Shown here: positions 1-8,080 of the stretch, piece after piece
Layout: each line of letters begins with the position of its first letter
Position numbering within the stretch: position 1 is the stretch's first letter
Notes under the pieces: model-generated
The model's input: the letters and a program-made list of their open reading frames with translations, nothing else
The model's database searches: none
Told to the model about the DNA's origin: nothing
Translations under genes and position numbers: made by a program
Origin: Microbulbifer sp. THAF38
GTDB taxonomy: Bacteria > Pseudomonadota > Gammaproteobacteria > Pseudomonadales > Cellvibrionaceae
NCBI RefSeq assembly: GCF_009363535.1
Contig: NZ_CP045369.1
Span: 372,001 to 436,000, forward strand
Reading direction: 5' to 3'
Length of the DNA stretch: 64,000 nucleotides

Positions 1-1
1 C

Positions 2-553
2 GTTAAGTACCTGGATAAGACCCTCCTGGTTGAGCATGCCGACAAGCTGGATCGCGAGCGCATTCACCAGTGGATCTTCGAGCCGGGTATCCCCGAAGGT
101 GCGCCGCATCCGCAGTCTGATGCCTTTAGCAAGTTGGACCCGGTGCGCCAGCAGTGGCTGGATGGCAAATTGGCGGCGAAGGATATCGACACCAAGGGTT
201 GGACTTTCCACCAGTGGAAGTACTTCCTCGACGGCATGCCAGAGAAGCTGACGGAAGCCCAGTTAAAAGAGCTGGACAGCGCCTTTGGCCTGACTCAATC
301 CCGCAACAATGAAGTGGCCTTCAGCTGGCTGATGATTGCCGTGCGCAATGATTACGAGCCGGCCTTCGATCGCCTGGAGAACTTCCTTACCAGTATTGGC
401 CGTAACAAATTCCTGCGCCCGCTGTATCGCAATATGGTTGAAACTGGCAAGCAGGATGTGGCCGCGCGTATTTTTGAGCGCGCCAAGTCGGGTTACCACC
501 CGTTGACAGTAAAAGTGAACAGCCTGGTAATTTACGGTAAGAAAGAAGGCTAA
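2..553 (+). CDS. M1 family aminopeptidase, C-terminal part (partial at window edge)
   Basis: The frame is open from base 2, so the start and the zinc-binding catalytic domain lie outside the window. The roughly 183 visible residues match the helical C-terminal domain of leukotriene A4 hydrolase-type M1 metallopeptidases: it begins with an Ile-Phe-Glu-Pro-Gly-Ile-Pro segment and ends in helical repeats containing RNKFLRPLYRNMVETG. Such enzymes remove N-terminal residues from peptides. The family call is from recognition of the C-terminal domain; the catalytic HEXXH motif cannot be checked here. Confidence 0.8.
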   Translation, partial: VKYLDKTLLVEHADKLDRERIHQWIFEPGIPEGAPHPQSDAFSKLDPVRQQWLDGKLAAKDIDTKGWTFHQWKYFLDGMPEKLTEAQLKELDSAFGLTQSRNNEVAFSWLMIAVRNDYEPAFDRLENFLTSIGRNKFLRPLYRNMVETGKQDVAARIFERAKSGYHPLTVKVNSLVIYGKKEG

Positions 554-912
554 AACCTCTGCTCAACTCCGGTGCCCTGTGCCGGGGTTCTAGCATTCTG
601 TGGGGAGTGATCGAGCCGATGCAATGTCGGCTGTTTTAAGCGTAACTCCCCATACTCACCTCAGCGTTTCTGCAAATTTTCTGCGGTTAAATTCTGCCTG
701 AAATGTGAGCTGTTAATATGCTTTTGGGCGGAGTCCGAGCCGGAAAAGAGCCGGTGTAATCTCCTGTGTAGCAAACTTCATCCATCTGGTACGAATTAAT
801 AATTTTTGCGCCAATTTTCTGGCACAAAAATCATTAAATTGCTGTTCAAATCGGGACCCTTTGCGTAATCTGCTGCTCGAATAAAATTCCAATTAGGCAA
901 AGGGAGGTACCT
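554..912. other. Intergenic region with no gene seen
   Basis: About 360 bases between the aminopeptidase and a tiny lipoprotein gene. No convincing open frame or strong hairpin was seen. A possible weak promoter for the downstream lipoprotein gene is TTGCGT at 861-866 with TAAAAT at 882-887, but the 15-base spacing is short. Confidence 0.5.
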
Positions 913-1038
913 ATGTACAAGCGGATTTTATGGTTGGTTATTCTCGGCCTTTTTATCGTAGGTTGTGAATATGAGCCCGGTGCCTGTTCAGATAACAACA
1001 AGCCGCGTTCTTTTCCCTTCCCTCATGCGATGATATGA
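913..1038 (+). CDS. Predicted 41-residue small lipoprotein
   Basis: A short frame with a strong ribosome-binding site (AAAGGGAGG ending about 5 bases before the ATG). The peptide begins MYKRILWLVILGLFIVGC: a positive n-region, a hydrophobic stretch and a Val-Gly-Cys lipobox, so signal peptidase II would leave a mature lipopeptide of about 24 residues (C, E, Y, E, P ...). A second Cys lies 7 residues after the lipid-modified one. It resembles entericidin-like or LptM/YifL-like small lipoproteins in architecture only; no specific family is recognised. It converges on serB. Confidence 0.55.
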   Translation: MYKRILWLVILGLFIVGCEYEPGACSDNNKPRSFPFPHAMI

Positions 1039-1054
1039 CCTGTTTGGGGCGCCT

Positions 1055-2188
1055 CTAAGGCTGCCCCAATTCGGCTATTTGTCGGTCGTTGAGACCAAAT
1101 AGGTACAGCGCGGCATCGAGCCCGAATAGGGTAATGGCCTGAGGCGCTTCTCTACGGACTTTGGGTTTTGGGTGGATAGCAATACCCAGGGCGCCCAGGT
1201 TCAACATGGGGATATCATTGGCGCCGTCCCCTACGGCAACCACCTGTCCCAGCGGCAGCCCCATATCCTTTGCAGTTTCCTCCAGCAATAACCGCTTGCG
1301 CATGCCGTCCACGATAGGTTCTATTACTTCACCGGTGAGTACGCCACCGGCGAATTCCAGTTCATTGGCGTGTATCAGGTCAACGGCAAGGCGTTCTTTC
1401 TGTAGGAAGTTCGCGAAGTAGGTGAATCCGCCGGATAAAATGACCGTCTTGCAGCCGAGTTTGCGCAGGCAGTGCAACAGGTTTTGTGCCCCTTCTTTTA
1501 GTGGCAGTTGCCTGGCGATTTCTGCCAGGCGCTGTTCGGAAAAACCCTTGAGTAACGCCATGCGTTTTTTGAAGCTGTCGCGGAAATCCAGCTCGCCGCG
1601 CATGGCGGCCGCGGTGATAGCCGCCACCTGGTCGCCGATTCCGGTAATCTTGGCCAGCTCGTCGATGACCTCGGCATCAATCAGGGTGGAATCCATATCG
1701 AAGCCAGCCAGCGCCGGTACCCTCTGACTGCTGCCTTCCTGCAAAACCAGATCGGCTCCAACTTCCTCGGCCAGTTGCAGGCAGGCAAATCGCGCAGGGG
1801 AAAACTCCAGTTCAGCACTGAACTGGAAGCGAATTACCGTGCACTCGTGCCGGTGGGCTAGAGTGTCGATGGCATCGATGTGCCATTGTTGCTCGGCACA
1901 AAAATCCAGCAGGCGCTGTAGTTGTAACAGGCTGGCTGCTGGGCTGAGGAAGGTCAGGCACCAGGGTGATTGCACAGCCGATGGTGCGGCATTGGGTAAG
2001 CTCAATTCACCGCTGGCGGTGCCCGAAAAAGGTACTGTTTCGTCGTATTCCAACCCTAGCTGTGCGTGCTTGCCGCTCTTGCTGCTCTTGCCGCTATAGG
2101 TGAGGTAGCGCACAGAGCAGTCCAGGGGTGACTGGGCAATTTGTGCCAGGGGCAGATGAAATTCTTGTGCTCTAGTTTCGACGCCCAT
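1055..2188 (-). CDS. serB: Phosphoserine phosphatase SerB
   Basis: Hydrolyses O-phospho-L-serine to serine, the last step of the phosphorylated serine pathway, in the cytoplasm. The C-terminal half is a HAD hydrolase: motif I is DMDST (nucleophile Asp around residue 163), motif II is ILSGGF, and the acidic motif is VGDGANDIPML. The N-terminal part is the regulatory ACT-like region typical of SerB. The frame stays open upstream to a TTG at 2290, but I place the start at ATG 2188: GGGGAG lies 7 bases before it, and a TATAAT box at 2223-2228 sits inside the longer frame, so a longer product could not come from that promoter. That gives 377 residues. Divergent from the AhpA-like gene, as serB and ytjB are in enterobacteria. 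Confidence 0.93.
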   Translation of the reverse strand: MGVETRAQEFHLPLAQIAQSPLDCSVRYLTYSGKSSKSGKHAQLGLEYDETVPFSGTASGELSLPNAAPSAVQSPWCLTFLSPAASLLQLQRLLDFCAEQQWHIDAIDTLAHRHECTVIRFQFSAELEFSPARFACLQLAEEVGADLVLQEGSSQRVPALAGFDMDSTLIDAEVIDELAKITGIGDQVAAITAAAMRGELDFRDSFKKRMALLKGFSEQRLAEIARQLPLKEGAQNLLHCLRKLGCKTVILSGGFTYFANFLQKERLAVDLIHANELEFAGGVLTGEVIEPIVDGMRKRLLLEETAKDMGLPLGQVVAVGDGANDIPMLNLGALGIAIHPKPKVRREAPQAITLFGLDAALYLFGLNDRQIAELGQP

Positions 2189-2550
2189 GGCGCAGCTCCC
2201 CAATTTATTCAATAAGTGACGCATTATAGCTCTAGCCGGAATCTTCGCTAAAATCTGCGCCGCAGGATCTGCCTCGCTTATTTGTGACAAATAAAAAAAC
2301 TCCCTGTGGAACTATTTTGTTGCTGGATCGACCAACGGCACAGGAAATTACACTGCGCACTATTGGCTCTTTGTGAGGATAAAATTGCGCCAGGGCCCTT
2401 GGCCGCGGAGAGTTCCAAAGACGCCAGCAGGTCCACGCATCTGCGCCAGTGTTTGTTGGCGACGTTTTTATCCGTCAGGATGATTGATAAAGACGCAAGG
2501 ATAAGAAGCTCAAGATAAAAAGAAACAAGGCGAGGTATTAAGGCCGCGTG
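2189..2550. other. Divergent serB / AhpA-like intergenic region
   Basis: About 360 bases between two divergent genes. Apart from the serB promoter and the shadow extension of the serB frame, no gene or strong hairpin was seen. It must also hold the promoter of the AhpA-like gene, which I cannot place with confidence. Confidence 0.4.
2223..2251 (-). promoter_or_regulatory. Predicted sigma-70 promoter of serB
   Basis: On the minus strand, TTAGCG (2246-2251) and a perfect TATAAT (2223-2228) are 17 bases apart. This would start transcription roughly 28 bases upstream of the ATG at 2188 and supports the shorter serB start. The -35 box is weak. Confidence 0.5.
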
Positions 2551-3633
2551 ATGTCTGTATCGATGATTTCCTTTTTGCGCAGACTGCCAGAGCAGTTTGC
2601 GCATTTATCCAAGCGCGTCCGTCAGCGCCTGTTGGCGGCGGCAATCTGGTTGATCCTGGCCCTGTTCTGCAGCGTGGCTCTCGGTCACTACTATGGGCAG
2701 CGCCATGCCGATGCCGTGGAGAAAGACCGCGCTTCGGCGCAGGCGGCAGCGAGTTTTCTTGCAGGGCAGAGCCTGGAGCGTATCGTCGCTGACGATCGCA
2801 TCAGTATGCAGTTATTGGCCCGACAATTGTTGGAGTTGCCTGCCATCAGCGGTGTTGCCGTTGAGGATGTGGAATCTAACAGTTTGGCGGAAGTCGGCGA
2901 TCTAGAGAATGGCGAGACCATTAGCGTGCCGGTAGTGCTGCACGACAGTATCGCCGGCAATGTTACCGTTGCCCTGGTCCCTGGCGCGGATGTCACCTTC
3001 CCCTGGGCCAGCCTGTTGCTGACACTGGTTTTTGCATTGCCGTTTAGTGCAGTGGCGGCATTGATGGTGGGGGGCTTTTCCGCACCGGGCAGTTTGCCAG
3101 CTGAAGAACCTCTATCATCTGCCGATCTTTCCGAACAAAAACAGGACACCATAGGTTTGTACCTGCGTCCATTGAACTGGGCCCAGTTGACCAACCAACT
3201 GAGCCGCAGCGCGCTCGAAGGAATCCAGCGGGAGTTGGATGGGCGTATGCAGTTGCTGCGTCGGATCTACGGTGCCCATCCACTGAGTTGCGCTGGGCCG
3301 CAGATCGGCTTGGGATTTTCCGGCGCCGATGCGGCATTTCGCGCGGTCTGCTGTGGCTTGTTACTACGGGAGATGCAGAGCGTCAGCCGGGCCACCGGCC
3401 TGAAGCTGGCCCTGGCGGTGGCGCCTTGTGAGCCCAACACGCCGGACTTTTCCGCCGAGCAACTGCTCAATCAATCGCGCGGTTTGTTCCTGCATCCGGA
3501 GCTGCTGGAAGATACCTCCCTGGCCGGGCGCATTGAGCATCACGGCGCCGGCTGGTCCCTGGAAGTTACCGGCCTGACACCCTCCTATCAAAAGTTGCTC
3601 GACAACCAGTTGCAACAGCTGCTGGGCGTCTGA
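2551..3633 (+). CDS. AhpA/YtjB family inner-membrane protein
   Basis: Function not established. The protein starts with a basic, juxtamembrane stretch, then a membrane segment around residues 30-48 (AAAIWLILALFCSVALGHYY), a periplasmic region, a second membrane segment around residues 148-172, and a cytoplasmic C-terminal domain of about 180 residues. This layout and its position divergent to serB fit the AhpA/YtjB (Smp) family. I chose the ATG at 2551 over the GTG immediately before it because AAGG at 2540-2543 is then 7 bases upstream. A terminator follows. Confidence 0.7.
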   Translation: MSVSMISFLRRLPEQFAHLSKRVRQRLLAAAIWLILALFCSVALGHYYGQRHADAVEKDRASAQAAASFLAGQSLERIVADDRISMQLLARQLLELPAISGVAVEDVESNSLAEVGDLENGETISVPVVLHDSIAGNVTVALVPGADVTFPWASLLLTLVFALPFSAVAALMVGGFSAPGSLPAEEPLSSADLSEQKQDTIGLYLRPLNWAQLTNQLSRSALEGIQRELDGRMQLLRRIYGAHPLSCAGPQIGLGFSGADAAFRAVCCGLLLREMQSVSRATGLKLALAVAPCEPNTPDFSAEQLLNQSRGLFLHPELLEDTSLAGRIEHHGAGWSLEVTGLTPSYQKLLDNQLQQLLGV

Positions 3634-3649
3634 CCCCTCACTTCCGATC

Positions 3650-3694
3650 ACTGCGACGGGTTAATGACTAAATAGCCCCTCGCAGTTATTTTTT
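3650..3694 (+). terminator. Rho-independent terminator after the AhpA-like gene
   Basis: ACTGCGA (3650-3656) with GGG just after pairs with CCC and TCGCAGT (3680-3686), followed by TATTTTTT. It separates the AhpA-like gene from liuR. Confidence 0.65.
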
Positions 3695-3708
3695 GGCGTT
3701 TGCTTTAC

Positions 3709-3726
3709 GTTTACGTCAACGTAAAC
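3709..3726. promoter_or_regulatory. LiuR-type operator in front of liuR
   Basis: An 18-base dyad, GTTTACG-TCAA-CGTAAAC, lies 37 bases before the liuR ATG. A further half-site TTTACG starts at 3704. MerR-family regulators bind such dyads between or next to the promoter elements, and TTTACG/CGTAAA half-sites match what I remember of the LiuR motif of gammaproteobacteria. No second copy was seen before liuA, so autoregulation of a liuR-liuABCDE unit is the simplest reading. Confidence 0.65.
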
Positions 3727-3762
3727 TCTTGTTAGGCTCTGTTGCGTCTCGAGGAAGTACTT

Positions 3763-4179
3763 ATGAAAGCCAAAGCCAGCATTGTAGAGCCCCAGAGTTA
3801 CAGTATTTCGGAGTTGGCGCGGGAATTTGATATCACCACCCGCGCCATCCGTTTCTATGAGGACAAGGGCCTGCTCAAGCCGGAGCGGCGAGGGCAGACC
3901 CGTATCTACAGTCCTGAGGAACGGGTGCGCCTGAAGCTGATTTTACGCGGTAAGCGCTTGGGTTTTTCCCTGGATGAAAGCCGCGAGATTATCGATATGT
4001 ACGATCCTGCTCACGGCAACGTGGAGCAGTTGCAGCGCCTGCTGGAGCGCATTGCCCAGAAGCGTGCACAGTTGCAGCAACAGCTGAGGGATATCGAAAG
4101 CCTGATGGGGGAACTGGACGACGCGGAGACCCGCGCACAAGCGGCCTTGGTAAAAAGTCGCAAAGAAGAAAACCCCTAG
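3763..4179 (+). CDS. liuR: LiuR, MerR-family regulator of leucine/isovalerate catabolism
   Basis: A 138-residue MerR-type regulator. Residues about 13-80 hold the winged helix (SISELAREFDITTRAIRFYE, then the DKGLLKPERRGQTRIYS wing), followed by a long dimerisation helix rich in Gln, Leu and Arg. No metal-binding Cys cluster is present, which fits an acyl-CoA-responsive LiuR rather than a metal sensor. I chose ATG 3763 because GAGGAAG lies 5 bases upstream; the TTG at 3742 has no such site. It directly precedes liuA, and its own operator dyad lies upstream. The name follows from the genes it heads. Confidence 0.88.
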   Translation: MKAKASIVEPQSYSISELAREFDITTRAIRFYEDKGLLKPERRGQTRIYSPEERVRLKLILRGKRLGFSLDESREIIDMYDPAHGNVEQLQRLLERIAQKRAQLQQQLRDIESLMGELDDAETRAQAALVKSRKEENP

Positions 4180-4313
4180 CCCACAGCTTAAAAATTTCGG
4201 CAGGCGCTTGCGAAAGCCTGTGACCCGCAGAGGTTTAGCGTGTCACCCGATGTGTCGAGTGGTTGCAGGTGCCACCAGTTTAAAAGACTTTTCTAATAAT
4301 TATTGGAGCCATT

Positions 4314-5483
4314 ATGAATACCTCCTATCCAACCCTGAATTTCGGCCTCGGTGAAGACATCGATATGCTCCGCGATATGGTCTACAAGTTCTGCCAGGCG
4401 GAGCTGGCCCTGCGCGCGGCGCAGATCGATGAAGACAACCTGTTCCCCGCTGATATGTGGAAAAAATTCGGTGAGCTGGGTCTGCTGGGCATGACCGTGG
4501 AAGAGGAGTTCGGCGGTTCCAATATGGGTTACCTGGCACACGCTGTGGCCATGGAAGAAATTTCCCGCGCCTCCGCTTCTGTAGGCTTGTCCTACGGTGC
4601 CCACTCCAACCTGTGTGTAAACCAAATTCGCAAAAATGGTACCCGCGAGCAGAAGCTCAAGTACCTGCCCAAGCTGTGCTCCGGTGAACATGTAGGCGCC
4701 TTGGCTATGAGCGAACCCAATTCTGGTTCCGATGTTGTGAGCCTACAGCTGCGCGCGGAAAAGCGCGGCGACCGCTTTATTTTGAATGGCAATAAAATGT
4801 GGATCACTAACGGCCCCGATGCCGATACCTATGTGATTTACGCGCGCACCGAGCCGGGCATCAGCTCCGGCGGTATTACTGCATTTATCGTCGAGCGCGG
4901 CTTCGCCGGTTTCTCCCAGGCGCAAAAACTCGACAAGCTGGGCATGCGCGGTTCCAACACCTGTGAGCTGGTGTTCGAAGACTGCGAAGTGCCGGAAGAA
5001 AATATCCTCGGTGAATTGAACGGCGGCGTGCGTGTTTTGATGAGCGGTCTCGACTACGAGCGCACCATTCTTTCCGGTGGTCCGGTAGGCATTATGCAGG
5101 CCTGCCTGGATATCGTGGTGCCCTATATCCACGAGCGCAAGCAGTTCGGCAAAGCCATCGGCGAATTCCAGCTGATGCAGGGCAAGATCGCCGATATGTA
5201 TGCCGACCTGAATGCCAGTCGCTCCTACCTCTATGCCGTGGCCCGTGCCTGTGATCGCGGTGAGGACTCGCGCAAGGACGCCGCCGCAGTAATCCTATTT
5301 ACTGCAGAGCGCGCAACCCAGATGGCCCTGCAGGCTATCCAGACTCTGGGCGGCAATGGCTACATCAACGAGTACGCCACCGGTCGCCTGCTGCGCGATG
5401 CCAAGCTCTACGAAATCGGCGCGGGCACTTCTGAAGTGCGTCGTATGCTGATTGGTCGCGAGCTGTTTAACGAGACCCGCTAA
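4314..5483 (+). CDS. liuA: Isovaleryl-CoA dehydrogenase LiuA
   Basis: A FAD enzyme of the acyl-CoA dehydrogenase family that oxidises isovaleryl-CoA to 3-methylcrotonyl-CoA, passing electrons to ETF. At 389 residues it has the usual three-domain length. The predicted catalytic base is Glu249 in [13 protein letters not shown]; isovaleryl-CoA dehydrogenases carry the base at this helix-G position (as in the human enzyme) rather than the C-terminal YEGT position, where this protein has [10 protein letters not shown]. First gene of liuABCDE. About 115 bases separate it from liuB, the widest gap in the operon. Confidence 0.95.
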   Translation: MNTSYPTLNFGLGEDIDMLRDMVYKFCQAELALRAAQIDEDNLFPADMWKKFGELGLLGMTVEEEFGGSNMGYLAHAVAMEEISRASASVGLSYGAHSNLCVNQIRKNGTREQKLKYLPKLCSGEHVGALAMSEPNSGSDVVSLQLRAEKRGDRFILNGNKMWITNGPDADTYVIYARTEPGISSGGITAFIVERGFAGFSQAQKLDKLGMRGSNTCELVFEDCEVPEENILGELNGGVRVLMSGLDYERTILSGGPVGIMQACLDIVVPYIHERKQFGKAIGEFQLMQGKIADMYADLNASRSYLYAVARACDRGEDSRKDAAAVILFTAERATQMALQAIQTLGGNGYINEYATGRLLRDAKLYEIGAGTSEVRRMLIGRELFNETR

Positions 5484-5599
5484 GGCTGGGCATTTCTTCT
5501 CGCTGCCGACGCCTGTCGGCGGCAGCTGTCTCCACGGACATTGCGGCGATAAGCGGCGCTCCGTGGAGGTCTTTTCTCCGGGAAAGTGAATCAGACTTT

Positions 5600-7207
5600 A
5601 TGAATCAGTTGCAGAGCAAAATAAATACACGCGATGCCGCCTTTGGCGAAAACCGCGAGCAGATGCAGGCGCTGGTGGCAGACCTGCGTGAAAAAGTGGA
5701 AGCCATCGCCCAGGGTGGCGGCGAGCGCGCACGGGAAAAACACCTGGCGCGAGGAAAATTATTGCCACGGGACCGTATCGATGCGCTGCTCGATCCGGGT
5801 AGCCCCTTCCTGGAATTTTCCCAGCTGGCCGCTCACGAGGTTTACGGTGAGGATGTCCCAGCCGCGGGCATTATTACTGGCATCGGCACCGTTTCCGGTC
5901 AGCCCTGTGTGATAGTGGCCAACGATGCCACGGTAAAAGGTGGAACCTATTATCCCCTCACAGTAAAAAAACACCTGCGCGCGCAGACCATTGCCGAGCA
6001 GAACAATCTGCCGTGCATTTACCTGGTGGATTCCGGTGGTGCTAACCTGCCGCGCCAGGACGACGTTTTCCCGGACCGTGAGCACTTCGGTCGCATCTTC
6101 TTTAACCAAGCCAATCTCTCTGCACAGAATATTCCGCAGATTGCGGTGGTTATGGGGAGCTGTACTGCCGGCGGTGCCTATGTGCCAGCCATGGCAGACG
6201 AATCCATTATGGTGAAAGAACAGGCCACTATCTTCCTGGCGGGCCCGCCCCTGGTGAAAGCGGCTACCGGTGAAGAAGTTTCCGCGGAAGAACTCGGCGG
6301 TGCCGAGGTGCACTGTCGCACTTCCGGGGTTTCCGATCACTACGCCAATAACGATGTACACGCGCTGCAGTTAGCGCGTCGCTCTGTAGCGCGCCTGAAC
6401 CGCATCAAGAATCCCGGCCTGGATATCCAAAAGCCGGTAGAGCCGATTTATCCACCGGAAGATATTTACGGTGTGGTGCCCAAGGATTCGCGCCAGCCGT
6501 TTGATGTGCGCGAGATTATCGCGCGGGTTGTGGACGGCTCCGAGTTCGATGAATTTAAAGCGTTGTACGGCACGACCCTCGTCACCGGTTTTGCTCGTAT
6601 CCAGGGCTACCCGGTGGGAATTGTTGCCAACAACGGCATTCTGTTTGCGGAGAGTGCGCAGAAGGGCGCGCACTTTATTGAGCTGTGTGCGCAGCGCAAG
6701 ATTCCATTGGTGTTCCTGCAAAATATCACCGGCTTTATGGTGGGCAAACAGTACGAGGCGGGCGGCATCGCCAAACACGGCGCCAAGATGGTGACCGCTG
6801 TCGCTACCGCCAAGGTGCCCAAAATCACCATCCTTATCGGCGGCTCTTTCGGCGCCGGTAACTACGGTATGTGTGGCCGCGCCTACGATCCCAACTTCCT
6901 GTTTATGTGGCCCAATGCGCGCATTTCGGTTATGGGCGGTGAGCAGGCCGCTGGCGTATTGGCCCAGGTGAAGCGCGATCAAATGGCGGCACGGGGTGAA
7001 TCCTGGAGCGAAGAGGAAGAGCGCCAGTTTAAGCAGCCGATTGTGGATAACTACGAACACCAGGGGCACCCCTACTACGCCTCCGCGCGCTTGTGGGATG
7101 ACGGCGTTATCGATCCGGCGGATACCCGCCGCGTGCTCGGCCTGTGCCTGGCGGCGGCCAGCCACAAAGAGCCGGAAGAGACCCAGTTTGGCGTGTTCCG
7201 CATGTAA
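5600..7207 (+). CDS. liuB: Methylcrotonyl-CoA carboxylase, carboxyltransferase (beta) subunit LiuB
   Basis: Transfers the carboxyl group from carboxybiotin on LiuD to 3-methylcrotonyl-CoA, giving 3-methylglutaconyl-CoA. The 535 residues contain the two crotonase-like halves of a carboxyltransferase: an N-terminal half with [19 protein letters not shown] and [15 protein letters not shown], and a C-terminal half with the biotin-facing [11 protein letters not shown] and [11 protein letters not shown]. The length is that of the MCC beta subunit. It needs LiuD, encoded two genes downstream. Confidence 0.96.
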   Translation: MNQLQSKINTRDAAFGENREQMQALVADLREKVEAIAQGGGERAREKHLARGKLLPRDRIDALLDPGSPFLEFSQLAAHEVYGEDVPAAGIITGIGTVSGQPCVIVANDATVKGGTYYPLTVKKHLRAQTIAEQNNLPCIYLVDSGGANLPRQDDVFPDREHFGRIFFNQANLSAQNIPQIAVVMGSCTAGGAYVPAMADESIMVKEQATIFLAGPPLVKAATGEEVSAEELGGAEVHCRTSGVSDHYANNDVHALQLARRSVARLNRIKNPGLDIQKPVEPIYPPEDIYGVVPKDSRQPFDVREIIARVVDGSEFDEFKALYGTTLVTGFARIQGYPVGIVANNGILFAESAQKGAHFIELCAQRKIPLVFLQNITGFMVGKQYEAGGIAKHGAKMVTAVATAKVPKITILIGGSFGAGNYGMCGRAYDPNFLFMWPNARISVMGGEQAAGVLAQVKRDQMAARGESWSEEEERQFKQPIVDNYEHQGHPYYASARLWDDGVIDPADTRRVLGLCLAAASHKEPEETQFGVFRM

Positions 7208-7278
7208 GGAACCGTGGTTGCGGTGCCGCGGGCTACCCCAGTGCCGCTAGAGAGAAACGCCCCAATCGAGGAATAACA

Positions 7279-8076
7279 ATGAGCGATAAATTGCTGTGCG
7301 AAGTGGATAGCGAGGGCGTGGCCACGGTCACCCTGAACCGGCCGGAAATCCACAACGCTTTTGATGATGAACTGATCCACGAGCTGGCCACCACCTTCGA
7401 CACCCTGGCGCAAAACCCCGCTGTACGTGTGTTGGTACTGGCCTCCAATGGCAAGAGCTTTTCTGCCGGAGCCGACCTCAACTGGATGAAGCGCATGGCG
7501 ACTTATTCAGAAGAGGAAAACCGCCGCGATGCCGCCGCGCTTGCCGCCATGCTGTACAAGCTCGACACTTTTCCTACGCCCACTATTGCGCGAGTACAGG
7601 GCGCTGCTTTTGGTGGCGCCGTGGGCCTGGTGAGCTGCTGCGATATGGCCGTAGCCTCTGAGCGCGCCAGCTTCAGTTTGTCTGAAGTCAAAATCGGCTT
7701 GCTGCCCGCCACCATCAGTCCCTATGTCATCAATGCGATCGGCACCCGCCACGCGCGCCGTTACTTTGTCACTGCGGAGCGCTTCTCCGCCGAGCGCGCG
7801 GAACAGATGGGCTTGGTATCCGAAGTTTGCGCCGAGGGCGACCTGGATCTGCATGTGCAGAAATTAGTGAATGCCATTGCCGACAACGGCCCCAAGGCGG
7901 TCGCCATGGCCAAGCAACTGGCCATGTCTATGTCCAACCGGGTTATCAACAATGAGCTGCAAGGGCAGACCAGTGCGCTGATCGCCGCCGTGCGCGTATC
8001 GCCGGAAGGGCAGGAAGGATTGAGTGCGTTTTTGGAAAAGCGCGCACCCAAGTGGATGAATGGTGGCGAAGGATAA
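7279..8076 (+). CDS. liuC: 3-Methylglutaconyl-CoA hydratase LiuC
   Basis: An enoyl-CoA hydratase/isomerase-fold protein of 265 residues that hydrates 3-methylglutaconyl-CoA to HMG-CoA. The two oxyanion-hole regions are visible: SFSAGADLNWMKRM and VQGAAFGGAVGLVSCCDM. The frame is open 45 codons further upstream, overlapping liuB, but CGAGGAA 5 bases before ATG 7279 and the normal family length argue for this start. The substrate assignment comes from operon context, since crotonases are hard to tell apart by sequence. LiuD begins 4 bases after its stop. Confidence 0.92.
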   Translation: MSDKLLCEVDSEGVATVTLNRPEIHNAFDDELIHELATTFDTLAQNPAVRVLVLASNGKSFSAGADLNWMKRMATYSEEENRRDAAALAAMLYKLDTFPTPTIARVQGAAFGGAVGLVSCCDMAVASERASFSLSEVKIGLLPATISPYVINAIGTRHARRYFVTAERFSAERAEQMGLVSEVCAEGDLDLHVQKLVNAIADNGPKAVAMAKQLAMSMSNRVINNELQGQTSALIAAVRVSPEGQEGLSAFLEKRAPKWMNGGEG

Positions 8077-8080
8077 TTTT

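Noticed and set aside
1044..1069. TTGGGGC...GCCCCAA hairpin at the serB 3' end as a terminator
   Set aside because: The stem is good but overlaps the serB stop codon and lacks a T-run on either strand.
2189..2290. N-terminal extension of serB to the TTG at 2290
   Set aside because: A promoter (TATAAT at 2223-2228) and a strong ribosome-binding site before ATG 2188 both argue for the shorter protein.
2278..2604. 108-codon minus-strand frame between serB and the AhpA-like gene
   Set aside because: No family-like sequence and it overlaps the start of a real plus-strand gene and the serB leader.
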